This document shows positions 8,573 to 18,754 of a stretch of 64,000 bases of DNA, in pieces. Both the position numbers and the translations under genes were made by a program. The notes beneath the pieces were generated by a model. The model did not search any database. It saw only the letters and a program-made list of their open reading frames with translations, and was not told the origin of the DNA. This DNA is from Rhizobium glycinendophyticum. Lineage in GTDB: Bacteria > Pseudomonadota > Alphaproteobacteria > Rhizobiales > Rhizobiaceae. The DNA is taken from contig NZ_VFYP01000001.1 in the NCBI RefSeq assembly GCF_006443685.1, positions 248,001 through 312,000 on the forward strand, in the 5' to 3' direction. Positions within the stretch are counted from its first letter, which is position 1, and each line of letters starts with the position of its first letter.

Positions 8573-9670
8573 TCAATACTTCTTCTTCCGCAACATCTTG
8601 TTGCCCTTCGGCCCGGTAAAGACCGGGGTCCGGTCGCGGTTCTCCGCCTGAAGTTGGCGCCAGCGGTCGAGGCGGTCAGGATCAAGCGTGCCGCCCTTGA
8701 TCGCGCCTTGCACGGCGCAACCCTTTTCGTGGGAATGGCTGCAATCGCGGAACTTGCAATGCGGCGCAAGTTCGGTGATTTCGGCAAACAACGTGTCGAT
8801 ACCGTCGGTGACGTCGCTGACATAGAGCGTACGGATACCGGGGGTGTCGATCACCCATCCGCCGCCGGCAATCGCATGCAGCGAGCGCGCCGTGGTGGTG
8901 TGGCGTCCCTTGGCGTCCTGTTCGCGGATGGTGCCGGTCTTTTGCGGCTCTCCGGCACCCGGGCCCGAAAGCGTATTGACCAGCGTCGACTTGCCGACAC
9001 CCGACGAACCGACCAGCGCGACCGTCTGCCCCGGTCCGCACCAGGGCATCAAGGGGTCTATGGCGTCTGGCGAACGGGCATTGACGATCACCACCGACAG
9101 ATCCCGCTGCAGGGCTGACGCCTGAGCGGCATAAGTCTCGGCGTCGTCGACCATGTCGGCCTTGGTGAGCACGATCACCGGCCGGGTGCCCGCTTCGTTC
9201 GCCATGATCAAATAGCGTTCGAGCCGCGCCGGGTTGAAGTCGGCATTGCAGGAGGTGACGACGAAGAGTGTATCGACGTTGGCGGCGGCAAGTTGGTGAC
9301 CGATGACGCCTTCAGCACGGCGCTGGAAGACGGTTCGGCGCTCAAGGCGTCGTACCATGAGGCGGGTATGAGGATCGGCCAGCACCCAGTCGCCGACGGC
9401 ATAGTCGGCCGTATTGGCATTCGGGGCAAGCTCCAGGTCAGCCGGGCCGCTGCCATCGATCGCGTCGACCCGGTCGCGGTGAACCGACGAGATACGGCGC
9501 ACGAGCAGATGGCTTTCGTCAGGCCCCACCTGTTCGGCGAAGAAGGTGTCGAAGCCCAGCCGGTCGAGGGCGGCCGTGTCGGTCAGCCGCGTCAAGGGCG
9601 GACCCAGATCTGGAGAGAGGAGAACATGGTCTGGCTTTCCTGAGCAGGTCGGGGATCGGTCAGTCCTCAT
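8573..9670 (-). CDS. rsgA: Ribosome small subunit-dependent GTPase A
   Basis: A 365-residue circularly permuted GTPase that checks late 30S assembly. An N-terminal OB-fold region (about 40-120) precedes the GTPase motifs in permuted order: G4-like VLTKADM, then the P-loop GSSGVGKST, then DTPGIRTL (G3). The C-terminal zinc knuckle reads HCKFRDCSHSHEKGCAV. The ATG at 9670 has only a weak ribosome binding site, and the first 25 or so residues look unlike the family, so the true start may lie further in. It appears to be transcribed alone. Confidence 0.95.
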   Translation of the reverse strand: MRTDRSPTCSGKPDHVLLSPDLGPPLTRLTDTAALDRLGFDTFFAEQVGPDESHLLVRRISSVHRDRVDAIDGSGPADLELAPNANTADYAVGDWVLADPHTRLMVRRLERRTVFQRRAEGVIGHQLAAANVDTLFVVTSCNADFNPARLERYLIMANEAGTRPVIVLTKADMVDDAETYAAQASALQRDLSVVIVNARSPDAIDPLMPWCGPGQTVALVGSSGVGKSTLVNTLSGPGAGEPQKTGTIREQDAKGRHTTTARSLHAIAGGGWVIDTPGIRTLYVSDVTDGIDTLFAEITELAPHCKFRDCSHSHEKGCAVQGAIKGGTLDPDRLDRWRQLQAENRDRTPVFTGPKGNKMLRKKKY

Positions 9671-9754
9671 AGCGCAGAACGTGGGCGCTGACGCGGGAAA
9701 TCTGCGCGTCAGCTCATTTCATCGCCAAGGACAGACTGTCCCGCAGGGCTCTGG

Positions 9755-10663
9755 TCAGGCGGGCTGCTTATCCGGGCCGAGCATTGTTTTGCGCGCCGGC
9801 AGCTTTGCAAACATCACGGCATTGCCGGCAAGGGTCAAAAGCAGGCCGAGGCCTGAAAGCAAGGTCCAGTGATAGTCCTCGTAGAGTGTCGAGAGCGTCA
9901 GCGCGACGACGGGGAAGAGCACTGTGGCATAGGCCGCCTTCTGCGAGCCGATACGTGAGACGAGCATCAGATAGGTGGTGAAGCCCACGACGGAGCCGAT
10001 GGCCGCGAGATAGAGCATGGCGGCGAAATAGGTCAGCGTCGGCGGCGCGATGATCGGGGTGCCGGTGACCGCGATCAGCAGCAACAGGGCAAACGCCCCG
10101 TAACTCATGCCCCAGGCATTAGCGGTGATCGGTGCGATGCCGGAGGCGCTGTTGCGCCGCGAGGCCATGTTGCCGAGCGAGAAGAACAGGGTGCCCAAAG
10201 CTGAGAGGCCGATGCCCTTCCAGCTGTCGGGGTTAAGGGTGAACAGGATGTCGACCCCGAAGAGCAGCACCAGCCCCGTGGCGCCGAGTGCTGCGGCGAT
10301 CAGGGTGCGGGAGCTGATCCGGTCGCCGAAAAAGAGGCGGGCATTGACGGCGTTGTAAATGGTCGCCAGCGAAAAGACGACAGAGATCAGGCCGGAGGGC
10401 ACATAGCTTGCGGCGTGGTAGAAGCAGAGGAAGTTGCAGCAGAACAGGCAGAGCGCCTGAGCGAGAATGAAGGGCTGCTGTTTCAGCGTCGGCACCTTCA
10501 ACCGTCCTGTGATGGCAAGGGCTGCGGCCAGAATGAGCGCGGCGGTGGCGAAGCGGTAGAACACCGAGACCAGTACCGGGACAGGTCCGATCTGAAGCGC
10601 GATCGCGATCCAGGTCGTACCCCAGATCAAGACGGTTGAGGAAAACAGCAGGAAATTCGTCAT
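9755..10663 (-). CDS. EamA/DMT family transporter
   Basis: A 302-residue inner-membrane protein with about ten hydrophobic helices in two related halves, the usual drug/metabolite transporter layout. The N-terminus FLLFSSTVLIWGTTWIAIAL and the second-half motif TLFFSLGNMASRRN are typical of EamA proteins. Members export amino acids, metabolites or drugs; the substrate here is unknown. It diverges from the AraC-family gene at 10874, which makes that regulator its most likely controller (inference). Confidence 0.9.
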   Translation of the reverse strand: MTNFLLFSSTVLIWGTTWIAIALQIGPVPVLVSVFYRFATAALILAAALAITGRLKVPTLKQQPFILAQALCLFCCNFLCFYHAASYVPSGLISVVFSLATIYNAVNARLFFGDRISSRTLIAAALGATGLVLLFGVDILFTLNPDSWKGIGLSALGTLFFSLGNMASRRNSASGIAPITANAWGMSYGAFALLLLIAVTGTPIIAPPTLTYFAAMLYLAAIGSVVGFTTYLMLVSRIGSQKAAYATVLFPVVALTLSTLYEDYHWTLLSGLGLLLTLAGNAVMFAKLPARKTMLGPDKQPA

Positions 10664-10873
10664 CGGGTGTCATTCCATGTCTGAAAGCGGATGGACGCAA
10701 AATGCGTACAAGCGCCGCGCGGGAGCCTTGGCGCTGACTTCAACGCGCATTTGGCGCGAAGTTCTTGCACGATCTTGCGGCGAACTGCGCCTTAAGGTGC
10801 CGTCTTGGCCAAGCAGTGGTGGCGCAAGCCCTGTCTTGCGCTAGGATGCCTGCGATATCACTGGATTGTCTCC

Positions 10874-11740
10874 ATGCTGCATGCCTCATCCGTCTTTGGT
10901 TCGCTGTCCGCCTCGTCCCGTGCCGAGCGGCTGGATACGCTTGACCTCGGCGAGGGTAGAGCAAGTGCCATCTGGCGCAATAGCCACGACCGCATGCGCT
11001 ATGAGCGCACCGACGGCCACACCTTCAGCTGTTACCTCTTCGGTGGGGACGGCACCCGCCGTGTTGATGCCGGCTCCATTCAAGGTTGGCCGGGTGCGCT
11101 CTGCATCATGCCGGAGGGCGCCTCATCCGAGTGGGAGATCACCGACAGCTTCGAATTCGTCCATCTCTACGTCTCGGATCATGAATTACGGCGGCTGTTT
11201 TCGCAGACCTTCGATCGCGATGCCAGGCTGATGGTGATCCCCGAAACGACATTCGATGAAGCCCCGCAGCTTACCGCTGCGCTGGGGCGTCTGGCCGCGG
11301 CGACGAGAAGCGGGGAACGGCTCCTGGCGGAACAGGCGCTGACAACCGCCGTCGGTCATCTCTTCCTCGACCCCCGCTATGGCGGGGAGAAAGCGGTGAC
11401 GCTGCGCGGCGGGCTTACCCCCGTGGTTCGTCGGCGTTTGGTCGAGTTTATCGACGCCTCGCTCGACCGAACCATCACGCTGCAGGACCTGGCAGCCCTT
11501 GCGGGTTTGAGTGAATTCCACCTGCAGCGCATGTTCAGCGTCAGTTGCGGCGTCTCGCCCCATGGCTTCATCCTCAACCGGCGCATCGACCGCGCTCGTT
11601 CGATGCTGGCCGGTGTCCAGCCGATCGCCCAGATCGCCACTGCCTGCGGCTTCAGCAGCCAGAGCCACCTGACGCGCATGTTCAAGGCGGTGACCGGAAC
11701 GACGCCGTCTGCCTATCGGGGTTGCATCGTCTCAAACTAG
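10874..11740 (+). CDS. AraC family transcriptional regulator
   Basis: A 288-residue protein. The N-terminal half (1-180) is a ligand-binding-type cupin region. The C-terminal third holds two helix-turn-helix units: DLAALAGLSEFHLQRMFS and IAQIATACGFSSQSHLTRMF, followed by the family signature GTTPSAYR. I chose the ATG at 10874 over a TTG at 10805 that has no ribosome binding site; the choice is uncertain. It is divergent from the EamA transporter gene with about 210 bases between the starts, so it probably controls that transporter. Confidence 0.9.
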   Translation: MLHASSVFGSLSASSRAERLDTLDLGEGRASAIWRNSHDRMRYERTDGHTFSCYLFGGDGTRRVDAGSIQGWPGALCIMPEGASSEWEITDSFEFVHLYVSDHELRRLFSQTFDRDARLMVIPETTFDEAPQLTAALGRLAAATRSGERLLAEQALTTAVGHLFLDPRYGGEKAVTLRGGLTPVVRRRLVEFIDASLDRTITLQDLAALAGLSEFHLQRMFSVSCGVSPHGFILNRRIDRARSMLAGVQPIAQIATACGFSSQSHLTRMFKAVTGTTPSAYRGCIVSN

Positions 11741-11892
11741 GCCACTGAACGCACTGTTCACCCGAACACATCCATGATGAGGCGGATTCTGCCCTTGCGG
11801 CGCAAGGTTGCCTTAATCAACTCTGCCTAGGGTGCGTTGCATAACCATCGTCAAATTTTCATGACGCAATGAATGTTCAGGCAGGCAAACTC

Positions 11893-13350
11893 ATGACCAA
11901 TTCCGTGGACGCGAACATTTTCGAACTCGCGCCAATCGCGATGTGGATCGAGGACTTCAGCGGCGTAAAGGCGCAGTTTGACACCTGGCGTGCGGGCGGC
12001 GTGACCGATCTTCGCAACTTCCTGAAGCAGGATGTATCGCGCGTGGCGGAATGCTCGGCCAAAATCCGCATTCTGAAGGTGAACCGCAAGACGCTCGAAC
12101 TCTTCGAGGCCGCCGATCTCGAGGAACTCTCCGGCAATCTCGACAAGGTCTTCCGCGACGACATGTGGGAGACCCACATCAACGAACTGACGGATCTCTG
12201 GGATGGCAAGACCGAGTTCGTCGGCGCCACCGCCAACTACACGCTGACCGGCCGGCGGCTCGACATCCAGCTGCGCGGTTCCGTTCTGCCTGGCCATGAG
12301 GAGACGCTGACGCAGGTGCTCGTCACTACCGAGGACGTGACCGATCGGGAAGACGCCCGCCGGGCCGAACTCGAAAACCGCCGCTATGCCGAAGGGGTTT
12401 TCGAACATTCCCCGGTCTCGCTCTGGATCGAGGACTTCAGCAGCATTCGCAACCTGATCGAAGACGTCCGCTCCCGCGGTATCGAGGATTTCCGGGTCTT
12501 TACCGATGTGCATCCGGAGTTTGTCCGGCAATGCATGTCCGAGATTCGCGTTCTCGACGTGAATCAGGCGACGCTTGATCTCTTCGGTGCACCGGATCGC
12601 CACACCCTGCTGATGCGGCAGGGCGAGATCTTTCGTGACGAGATGGAAAAGCCGTTCCGAGAGCAACTTATCGACCTCTGGGATGGCCGGCTGTTCCACA
12701 GCCGTGAAGTGGTGAATTACGCCCTCGACGGCAACGTGCGTCATATCCTGCTGAACTTTGCCGTCTTCCCCGGCCACGAGCGTGACTGGTCACGGGTGCA
12801 GGTGGCGCTCACCGACATCACCGCGCGCAAGAAGGCCGAGGCCTATCTCGAATATCTCGGCAAGCACGACATCCTGACCAAGCTGCACAACCGCGCCTTT
12901 TATACCGACGAACTGAACCGCCTGGAGCGCAAGTCGTTGCGCCCGGTCTCTGCCATTGTGATCGACCTGAACGGTTTGAAGGAAGCGAATGACGAGCGCG
13001 GGCACGATGCCGGTGACCAATTGTTGCGTCGCTTCGGCGAAGTACTGAACAGCGTGGTGAAGGCGCCGCATCATGCCATGCGCATCGGCGGCGACGAATT
13101 CGCCCTGCTGATGCCGGGCGCGGATCAGCAGGCGGCCCAGGGCATGGTGGAGACGATCCACGAGATCCTGAAGATCAACAACCAGTTCTATTCGGATGCA
13201 GCACTCAGTATCTCCATCGGCACGGCGACGAGCGAGCCGGGCGAGAGCATGGAAGCTTTGATGAAACGCGCCGACGACGCGATGTATGAAAACAAGCGGT
13301 CCTTCTACGCCGGAAAGTCGACAGCCGAGGGGCGCCGCGCCCGAAGCTGA
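11893..13350 (+). CDS. PAS-PAS-GGDEF diguanylate cyclase
   Basis: A 485-residue soluble protein. Two tandem PAS-type repeats (about 10-160 and 170-320) share WIEDFS, VN..TL.LF, LWDG and a PGHE turn. The C-terminal GGDEF domain (about 330-480) carries DILTKLHNRAFY and an intact active site IGGDEFALLMPG, so it should make cyclic di-GMP from two GTP. No RxxD inhibitory site is seen five residues before GGDEF (sequence KAPHHAMR), suggesting no classical product inhibition. An ATG 24 bases upstream (11869) is possible, but AGGCAGG favours this start. The PAS ligand is unknown. Confidence 0.93.
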   Translation: MTNSVDANIFELAPIAMWIEDFSGVKAQFDTWRAGGVTDLRNFLKQDVSRVAECSAKIRILKVNRKTLELFEAADLEELSGNLDKVFRDDMWETHINELTDLWDGKTEFVGATANYTLTGRRLDIQLRGSVLPGHEETLTQVLVTTEDVTDREDARRAELENRRYAEGVFEHSPVSLWIEDFSSIRNLIEDVRSRGIEDFRVFTDVHPEFVRQCMSEIRVLDVNQATLDLFGAPDRHTLLMRQGEIFRDEMEKPFREQLIDLWDGRLFHSREVVNYALDGNVRHILLNFAVFPGHERDWSRVQVALTDITARKKAEAYLEYLGKHDILTKLHNRAFYTDELNRLERKSLRPVSAIVIDLNGLKEANDERGHDAGDQLLRRFGEVLNSVVKAPHHAMRIGGDEFALLMPGADQQAAQGMVETIHEILKINNQFYSDAALSISIGTATSEPGESMEALMKRADDAMYENKRSFYAGKSTAEGRRARS

Positions 13351-13416
13351 GGGCGCGCCGCTTCCATTTGATGCTTGAACGAGGCAGGGCTCCTGGAGCA
13401 GCCTTCTCTTGGTAAG

Positions 13417-14412
<996 letters not shown>

Positions 14413-14556
14413 GAGGGCCTCCTTCGAGGACTGGATCTGGCTGGAAGCCTAGCATGGCAGCGAAAGCTGGCACAGCAGGCAGACTGTAAACTAGGGCGAC
14501 AGCTCAGTTCTGAAAACAGGTGCAAATGCTCATGGGTTGTTCTATCTGTTGGAACA

Positions 14557-15447
14557 ATGAACCGAACACAGCTCTCCCAACTGGCCGTGCTGGCCTGTGT
14601 CGCAAAACGCGGAAGTTTCCGCGCCGCAGCTGACGAACTGGGCATAGCGCCATCTGCCGTCAGCCACGCCGTCTCTGCGCTGGAAACCAGTCTCGGCCTT
14701 CGTCTGATCGCCCGCACCACCCGCAGTGCGGCGCCGACGGAGGAAGGTCGGCGGCTTCTCGAGGTGCTGGTGCCAGCGCTGAGCGATATCGATACTGCGC
14801 TCACCGCCCTCTCCGACGGTCGCGCCCACCCGGCCGGCCCCTTGCGCATTACCATGCCGCTGCTTGCCGCCCAGGACGTGATCGCTCCACGCCTCGGCGA
14901 ATTCACCCGCCTTTATCCCGAGATCGAGCTTGAGATCGCGACGGATGACCGATTTCAGGACATCGTCGAGCAGGGATTCGATGCGGGTCTGAGACTGGGG
15001 GAGCACCTGGAGGCGGACATGGTGGCCGTGCGTGTCAGCGGACCGTGGCGCGGCGCGGTCGTGGGCGCCCCTGTGTATTTCGAGCAGCATGAACGGCCGT
15101 CGCATCCGCGCGATTTGGCCGCGCAAGTATGCATCCGCCGACGCTTTTCCAGCGGCAGCATCTATCGCTGGGAGTTCGAAAAGGACGGCCGCGCACTCTC
15201 CGTTGACGTGCGCGGCAGCCTCATCCTCTCCGATCAGACCCTGATGCGCCGTGCCGCGATCGACGGGGCTGGGCTCGCCTATATCTTCGACGCCCGCGTT
15301 CACGAGGACATCGAAGAGGGGCGACTGATCCGCGTTCTCGAAGACTGGTGCCCGCCCTTCGACGGCTTCTCGATCTATTACCCCACCCGCCGCCAGATGC
15401 GCCCGGCCCTGCGGGCCTTTATCGATTTCTTCCGCTGGCGCGGATGA
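14557..15447 (+). CDS. LysR family transcriptional regulator
   Basis: A 296-residue protein with the N-terminal winged helix-turn-helix (RGSFRAAADELGIAPSAVSH, then ALETSLGLRLIARTTRS) and a C-terminal co-inducer domain of two lobes (about 90-290), the standard LysR layout. The start MNRTQLSQL is used; the frame stays open far upstream but that stretch overlaps the divergent aldo/keto reductase. The 144-base gap between the two start codons should contain the shared operator. Likely regulator of the reductase at 13417 (inference). Confidence 0.94.
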   Translation: MNRTQLSQLAVLACVAKRGSFRAAADELGIAPSAVSHAVSALETSLGLRLIARTTRSAAPTEEGRRLLEVLVPALSDIDTALTALSDGRAHPAGPLRITMPLLAAQDVIAPRLGEFTRLYPEIELEIATDDRFQDIVEQGFDAGLRLGEHLEADMVAVRVSGPWRGAVVGAPVYFEQHERPSHPRDLAAQVCIRRRFSSGSIYRWEFEKDGRALSVDVRGSLILSDQTLMRRAAIDGAGLAYIFDARVHEDIEEGRLIRVLEDWCPPFDGFSIYYPTRRQMRPALRAFIDFFRWRG

Positions 15448-15454
15448 CTAGGCG

Positions 15455-15910
15455 TCAGCCGAATTTCAGTCGATAGCGCACGTGACCATCTTCGGGGGCA
15501 TAGGTGTCGTAAAGCTTGCGCGCTGTCTCATTGCCCCGGTCGGTGTGCCAGTAAAGCCGCGACCAACCCCTGGCCTTGCTGATCGCAATCAAGTCGTCGA
15601 TCAGAGCCCGGCCGATGCCGCGACCCCGAAAAGCCGCGTTCAGGAACAGGTCTTCCAGATAACAATCTGGCGTCTTCACCCAAGTGGAATCATGGAAATG
15701 ATGGATGGCGAAACCCGCCAGCACCCCGTCGACCTCCGCCACGCGCATGGAGACGCGCGACGAAGCGTCGAGAATGCGGGTCCAGGTGTGCGCGGTCACA
15801 TCGTCAGGTAGGTCCACCTTGTAGAAGGTAAGATACTGGCCCCAGAGATTGCGCCATGCAGTCTCGTCGGCAGCTGTGGCGTCGCGGATGACGGCGGCTG
15901 AAACACTCAT
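15455..15910 (-). CDS. GNAT family N-acetyltransferase
   Basis: A 151-residue protein with the GNAT fold. Motif A with acetyl-CoA binding reads LFLNAAFRGRGIGRALIDDL, followed by a helix and the C-terminal WYWHT-type strand (SRLYWHTDRGNETARKLYD). The substrate, an amine on a small molecule or protein, is unknown. Its ATG overlaps the stop of the upstream aldo/keto reductase gene as ATGA (15907-15910), so both belong to one operon. Its stop lies only seven bases from the convergent LysR gene's end. Confidence 0.92.
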   Translation of the reverse strand: MSVSAAVIRDATAADETAWRNLWGQYLTFYKVDLPDDVTAHTWTRILDASSRVSMRVAEVDGVLAGFAIHHFHDSTWVKTPDCYLEDLFLNAAFRGRGIGRALIDDLIAISKARGWSRLYWHTDRGNETARKLYDTYAPEDGHVRYRLKFG

Positions 15911-16857
15911 GCGGCCGACTCGTTGAGCTGGGCGATCTGTGCATCCGAGAGCGTCAGCCGACCGGCCGCAATCAGGCTATCAAGCTGGCGCAGGCTGGTG
16001 GCCGAAGCGATCGGGGCGGTAATGCCGGGCTGTGCGGCGACCCAGGCGATGGCCACGGTCGCAGGGCTGGTCTGGGTTTCAGCGGCAACCGCGTCGAGTG
16101 CATCAAGGATGCGCAGGCCGCGCGGGTTGATATAGTCGCCGACCCGGTAGGCACGAGAGGAATTGGTCGTGTCCTCGGCCTTGCGGTATTTGCCGGTCAG
16201 GAAGCCGGCCGCGAGCGCATAATAGCTGATGACGCCGATTTCCTCGGCAAGGCAGAGATCCCGGACCGGGCCTTCGAATCGGTCACGGGTGTAGAGATTG
16301 TATTCGGGCTGCAGCACGTCGAAGCGGGGAAGCCCAGCCTTCGCGGCAGCATCAAGGCTCGCCTTCAACTGCACGGCATCATAATTCGAGCAGCCAATGG
16401 CGCGAACCTTGCCGGCGTCCTTCAGTCGGCCGAAGGCTTCCAGCGTCGCTTCGATCGGCGTCTCCTCGTCCGGCTTATGGGCGAGATAAAGGTCGATGTA
16501 ATCAGTGCTGAGACGCTTGAGTGAGGCATCGACGGCCTCGCCAATCCACTTTGGCGACAACCCGGTCTTGCGCCCCTGACTGTCGAAGCCGACCTTGGTG
16601 ACGATCACCACGTCTTCACGCCGTACATGGCCCCGCGCCAGCCATTTGCCGATGATCGCTTCGCTCTCTCCGCCGACATGGCCATCAACCCAGGACGAAT
16701 AAACATCCGCTGTGTCGATCGTGTTGAAGCCGGCATCGACGAAGCGGTCGAGGAGAGCAAAGGAGGTCCTCTCGTCGGCGGTCCAGCCGAAGACATTCCC
16801 GCCGAAGATAACGGGGGCGATCGAAAGGCCGGTGCGGCCGAGAGCACGTTTCTGCAT
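15907..16857 (-). CDS. Aldo/keto reductase
   Basis: A 316-residue NADPH-dependent reductase starting MQKRALGRTGLSIAPVIFGG, with GAGG six bases before the ATG. Catalytic residues are seen in FNTIDTADVYSSWVDG (Asp and Tyr), IVTKVGFDSQ (Lys) and DLYLAHKPDEET (His). The C-terminal coenzyme segment reads TAPIASATSLRQLDSL. An in-frame ATG 51 bases upstream lacks a site. It resembles the tyrosine/isatin-type AKRs; substrate unknown. It overlaps the GNAT gene by four bases. Confidence 0.94.
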   Translation of the reverse strand: MQKRALGRTGLSIAPVIFGGNVFGWTADERTSFALLDRFVDAGFNTIDTADVYSSWVDGHVGGESEAIIGKWLARGHVRREDVVIVTKVGFDSQGRKTGLSPKWIGEAVDASLKRLSTDYIDLYLAHKPDEETPIEATLEAFGRLKDAGKVRAIGCSNYDAVQLKASLDAAAKAGLPRFDVLQPEYNLYTRDRFEGPVRDLCLAEEIGVISYYALAAGFLTGKYRKAEDTTNSSRAYRVGDYINPRGLRILDALDAVAAETQTSPATVAIAWVAAQPGITAPIASATSLRQLDSLIAAGRLTLSDAQIAQLNESAA

Positions 16858-17024
16858 GGGAGCCTCAAATACGGATCGGGGAACGAAAACTTGTGGGGAC
16901 GCTATCAAGCGTCAGCCGAAGGCACCATTCAAAAGCTTTGATGGGTTCAGAAACGAAATGGTTCAAGCGGCTGGGAATGGTATCGATATGGGCCGATCGG
17001 TGCCGCTTTCCAGTGTCCCGGCGC

Positions 17025-17993
17025 TCAGTCCGCCGTCTTGCGGAAGGCGCTGGGGGACAGTCCGTGATGCTGCGCAAAGACCCGGCGCATGTGCCGCGAC
17101 GAGGTAAAGCCTGCGCGATGGGCGAGGTTTTCCATATCGAGCCGGGACTGTTTCAAGAGTTCCTGGGCAAGTGTCACCCGCATCAGGTTGACGTAGTCGA
17201 CGACCGACAGGCCGACATGCTCGCGAAAAAGCCGCGACAGGTGCCGCTCGCTCAAATGCGCGATCTCGGCCAGCCCCGGCAGCGACCAGTCTCGCGCCGG
17301 ATCGGCCATGATTGCATCCTGAGCGCGGTGGATTGCCGGGTGGATGTGATTGCGGCCCGATAGCCAGGGCGACATCTGCGGGTCCTGGCCGCTGCGCCTG
17401 AGATAGATGACCATCTTGCGCGCGGCTGCAAGTGCGGCTTGAGGCGAGGCAAGGCGGCTGACGAGATGCAGCATCAGGTCGATGCCGGTGGAAATTCCAG
17501 CGCTTGAGAAGCGATTGCCGTCTTCGACATAGAGACGGTTTTCCAGCACGCTCGCGGTCGGGGCAAGAGCGCGCAGTTCGTCCAGGCACTCGGCATGCGT
17601 GGTGCACTGATGACCTTCCATCAGCCCGGCGGCGGCGGCGAGCAGTGCGCCAGAGCAGATGGTCGCAAGCCTCGTGTCGGGGCGAACCGTGCCTGCAAGC
17701 CAGCGCGTCAGCGTCCTAAGCTCCGCTTCCCGCGCCATCTCGGCAATGCCGACCGTTAGGCTGCCGGAAATGATCAGGATCGCATTCTCCGGCAGGCTGT
17801 CGGGCAGAGGCTCCAGCCCGTCGAGAACAAGCCCGATCGAGGTCTGCTGCCGGGGCTTTGCCGAGATGTAGCGATAGTCGAAACGGACCCGGTCCTGCTC
17901 CTGGTTCGCATAGCGCAGCACCTCCAGCGGACCGGCGATGTCGATCAGCAGGGTGTCGGGCGGAACGAGGATGAAGACCGGGATCACGTCCAT
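17025..17993 (-). CDS. GlxA family regulator (DJ-1/PfpI plus AraC HTH)
   Basis: A 322-residue protein. The N-terminal half (1-190) is a class I glutamine amidotransferase-like/DJ-1 domain with ATICSGALLAAAAGLMEG as the nucleophile-elbow region. The C-terminal 100 residues carry two AraC-type helix-turn-helices (LAEIAHLSERHLSRLFREH and MENLAHRAGFTSSRHMRRVF). Proteins of this layout control amino acid, betaine or amine catabolism in rhizobia and pseudomonads. The stop of the isochorismatase-like gene lies eight bases before this start, so the two are cotranscribed. Confidence 0.92.
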   Translation of the reverse strand: MDVIPVFILVPPDTLLIDIAGPLEVLRYANQEQDRVRFDYRYISAKPRQQTSIGLVLDGLEPLPDSLPENAILIISGSLTVGIAEMAREAELRTLTRWLAGTVRPDTRLATICSGALLAAAAGLMEGHQCTTHAECLDELRALAPTASVLENRLYVEDGNRFSSAGISTGIDLMLHLVSRLASPQAALAAARKMVIYLRRSGQDPQMSPWLSGRNHIHPAIHRAQDAIMADPARDWSLPGLAEIAHLSERHLSRLFREHVGLSVVDYVNLMRVTLAQELLKQSRLDMENLAHRAGFTSSRHMRRVFAQHHGLSPSAFRKTAD

Positions 17994-18001
17994 GGCAGTT
18001 C

Positions 18002-18562
18002 TCAGGCGGCGACGGAAAGGGTGCCGAGCGCCTGCTCGACAGTGGCAATGCGGGCGAAGCGACCCGACAGCACCAGTTCGGTGCGGATGCGGATGTCGTC
18101 AGCCGTGAAGACTCGGCCCGATGCATGCGTCATCGGGAAGGTGAGGGTCGCCTCGGTGACGAAGTCGACATCAAAACCGAGATCGGACGCATGGCGGCTC
18201 GTGGTTTCGCAGCATTGCTCGGTCCGGATGCCGGAAACGATGACGCGACGGATGCCCTTTTCGCGCAGCCACGCCTCAAGACCGGTGTCGACCAACGCGG
18301 AATGTACACCCTTGTGGAAGGTAACGTCGGGATCGATCGTGATTTCCTCCAGCGCGCGCACCAAGCCGCTTTCGAGCGTGAAGGGTGCGTCCGTATCGAC
18401 GTGGAATATCTGGACGATCGGCATGCCGACCGCCTTTGCCCCATCGATCAGCGCCTGCTGGCGGGCGAGATAGGCGGGCAGTTCCGATGCATCCCAATAG
18501 GGCGCCTGGCGAAAACTCTCCTGAACGTCGACGACGATGAGGGCGGTATCTTGAGCGGACAT
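18002..18562 (-). CDS. Isochorismatase-like cysteine hydrolase
   Basis: A 186-residue protein of the isochorismatase/nicotinamidase fold. The catalytic triad is readable: Asp12 in VVDVQESF, a Lys in FHKGVHSALVDT and the nucleophilic Cys in SGIRTEQCCETTSRHA. It likely hydrolyses a small amide or related compound; substrate not identifiable. AGGAGACAGAT gives a clear ribosome binding site. It heads a two-gene operon with the GlxA-type regulator, which probably senses the same compound class. Confidence 0.9.
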   Translation of the reverse strand: MSAQDTALIVVDVQESFRQAPYWDASELPAYLARQQALIDGAKAVGMPIVQIFHVDTDAPFTLESGLVRALEEITIDPDVTFHKGVHSALVDTGLEAWLREKGIRRVIVSGIRTEQCCETTSRHASDLGFDVDFVTEATLTFPMTHASGRVFTADDIRIRTELVLSGRFARIATVEQALGTLSVAA

Positions 18563-18754
18563 ATCTGTCTCCTGTCGTTGCGATGAAGCTTAGCATAAGT
18601 CCTTTCATTGCAGCTACCATGCGCCCTCCGGACGAAATTCGGACATTTTCGGCCATCATGCTTTCCGTATTCGCGTGGCCTCGTCAGCGAACGCCGTTGC
18701 GCCCCGCCGGTGCTTCCCCTAATGTCCGGCCCGATGATTTCAGGGAGGATTGAG

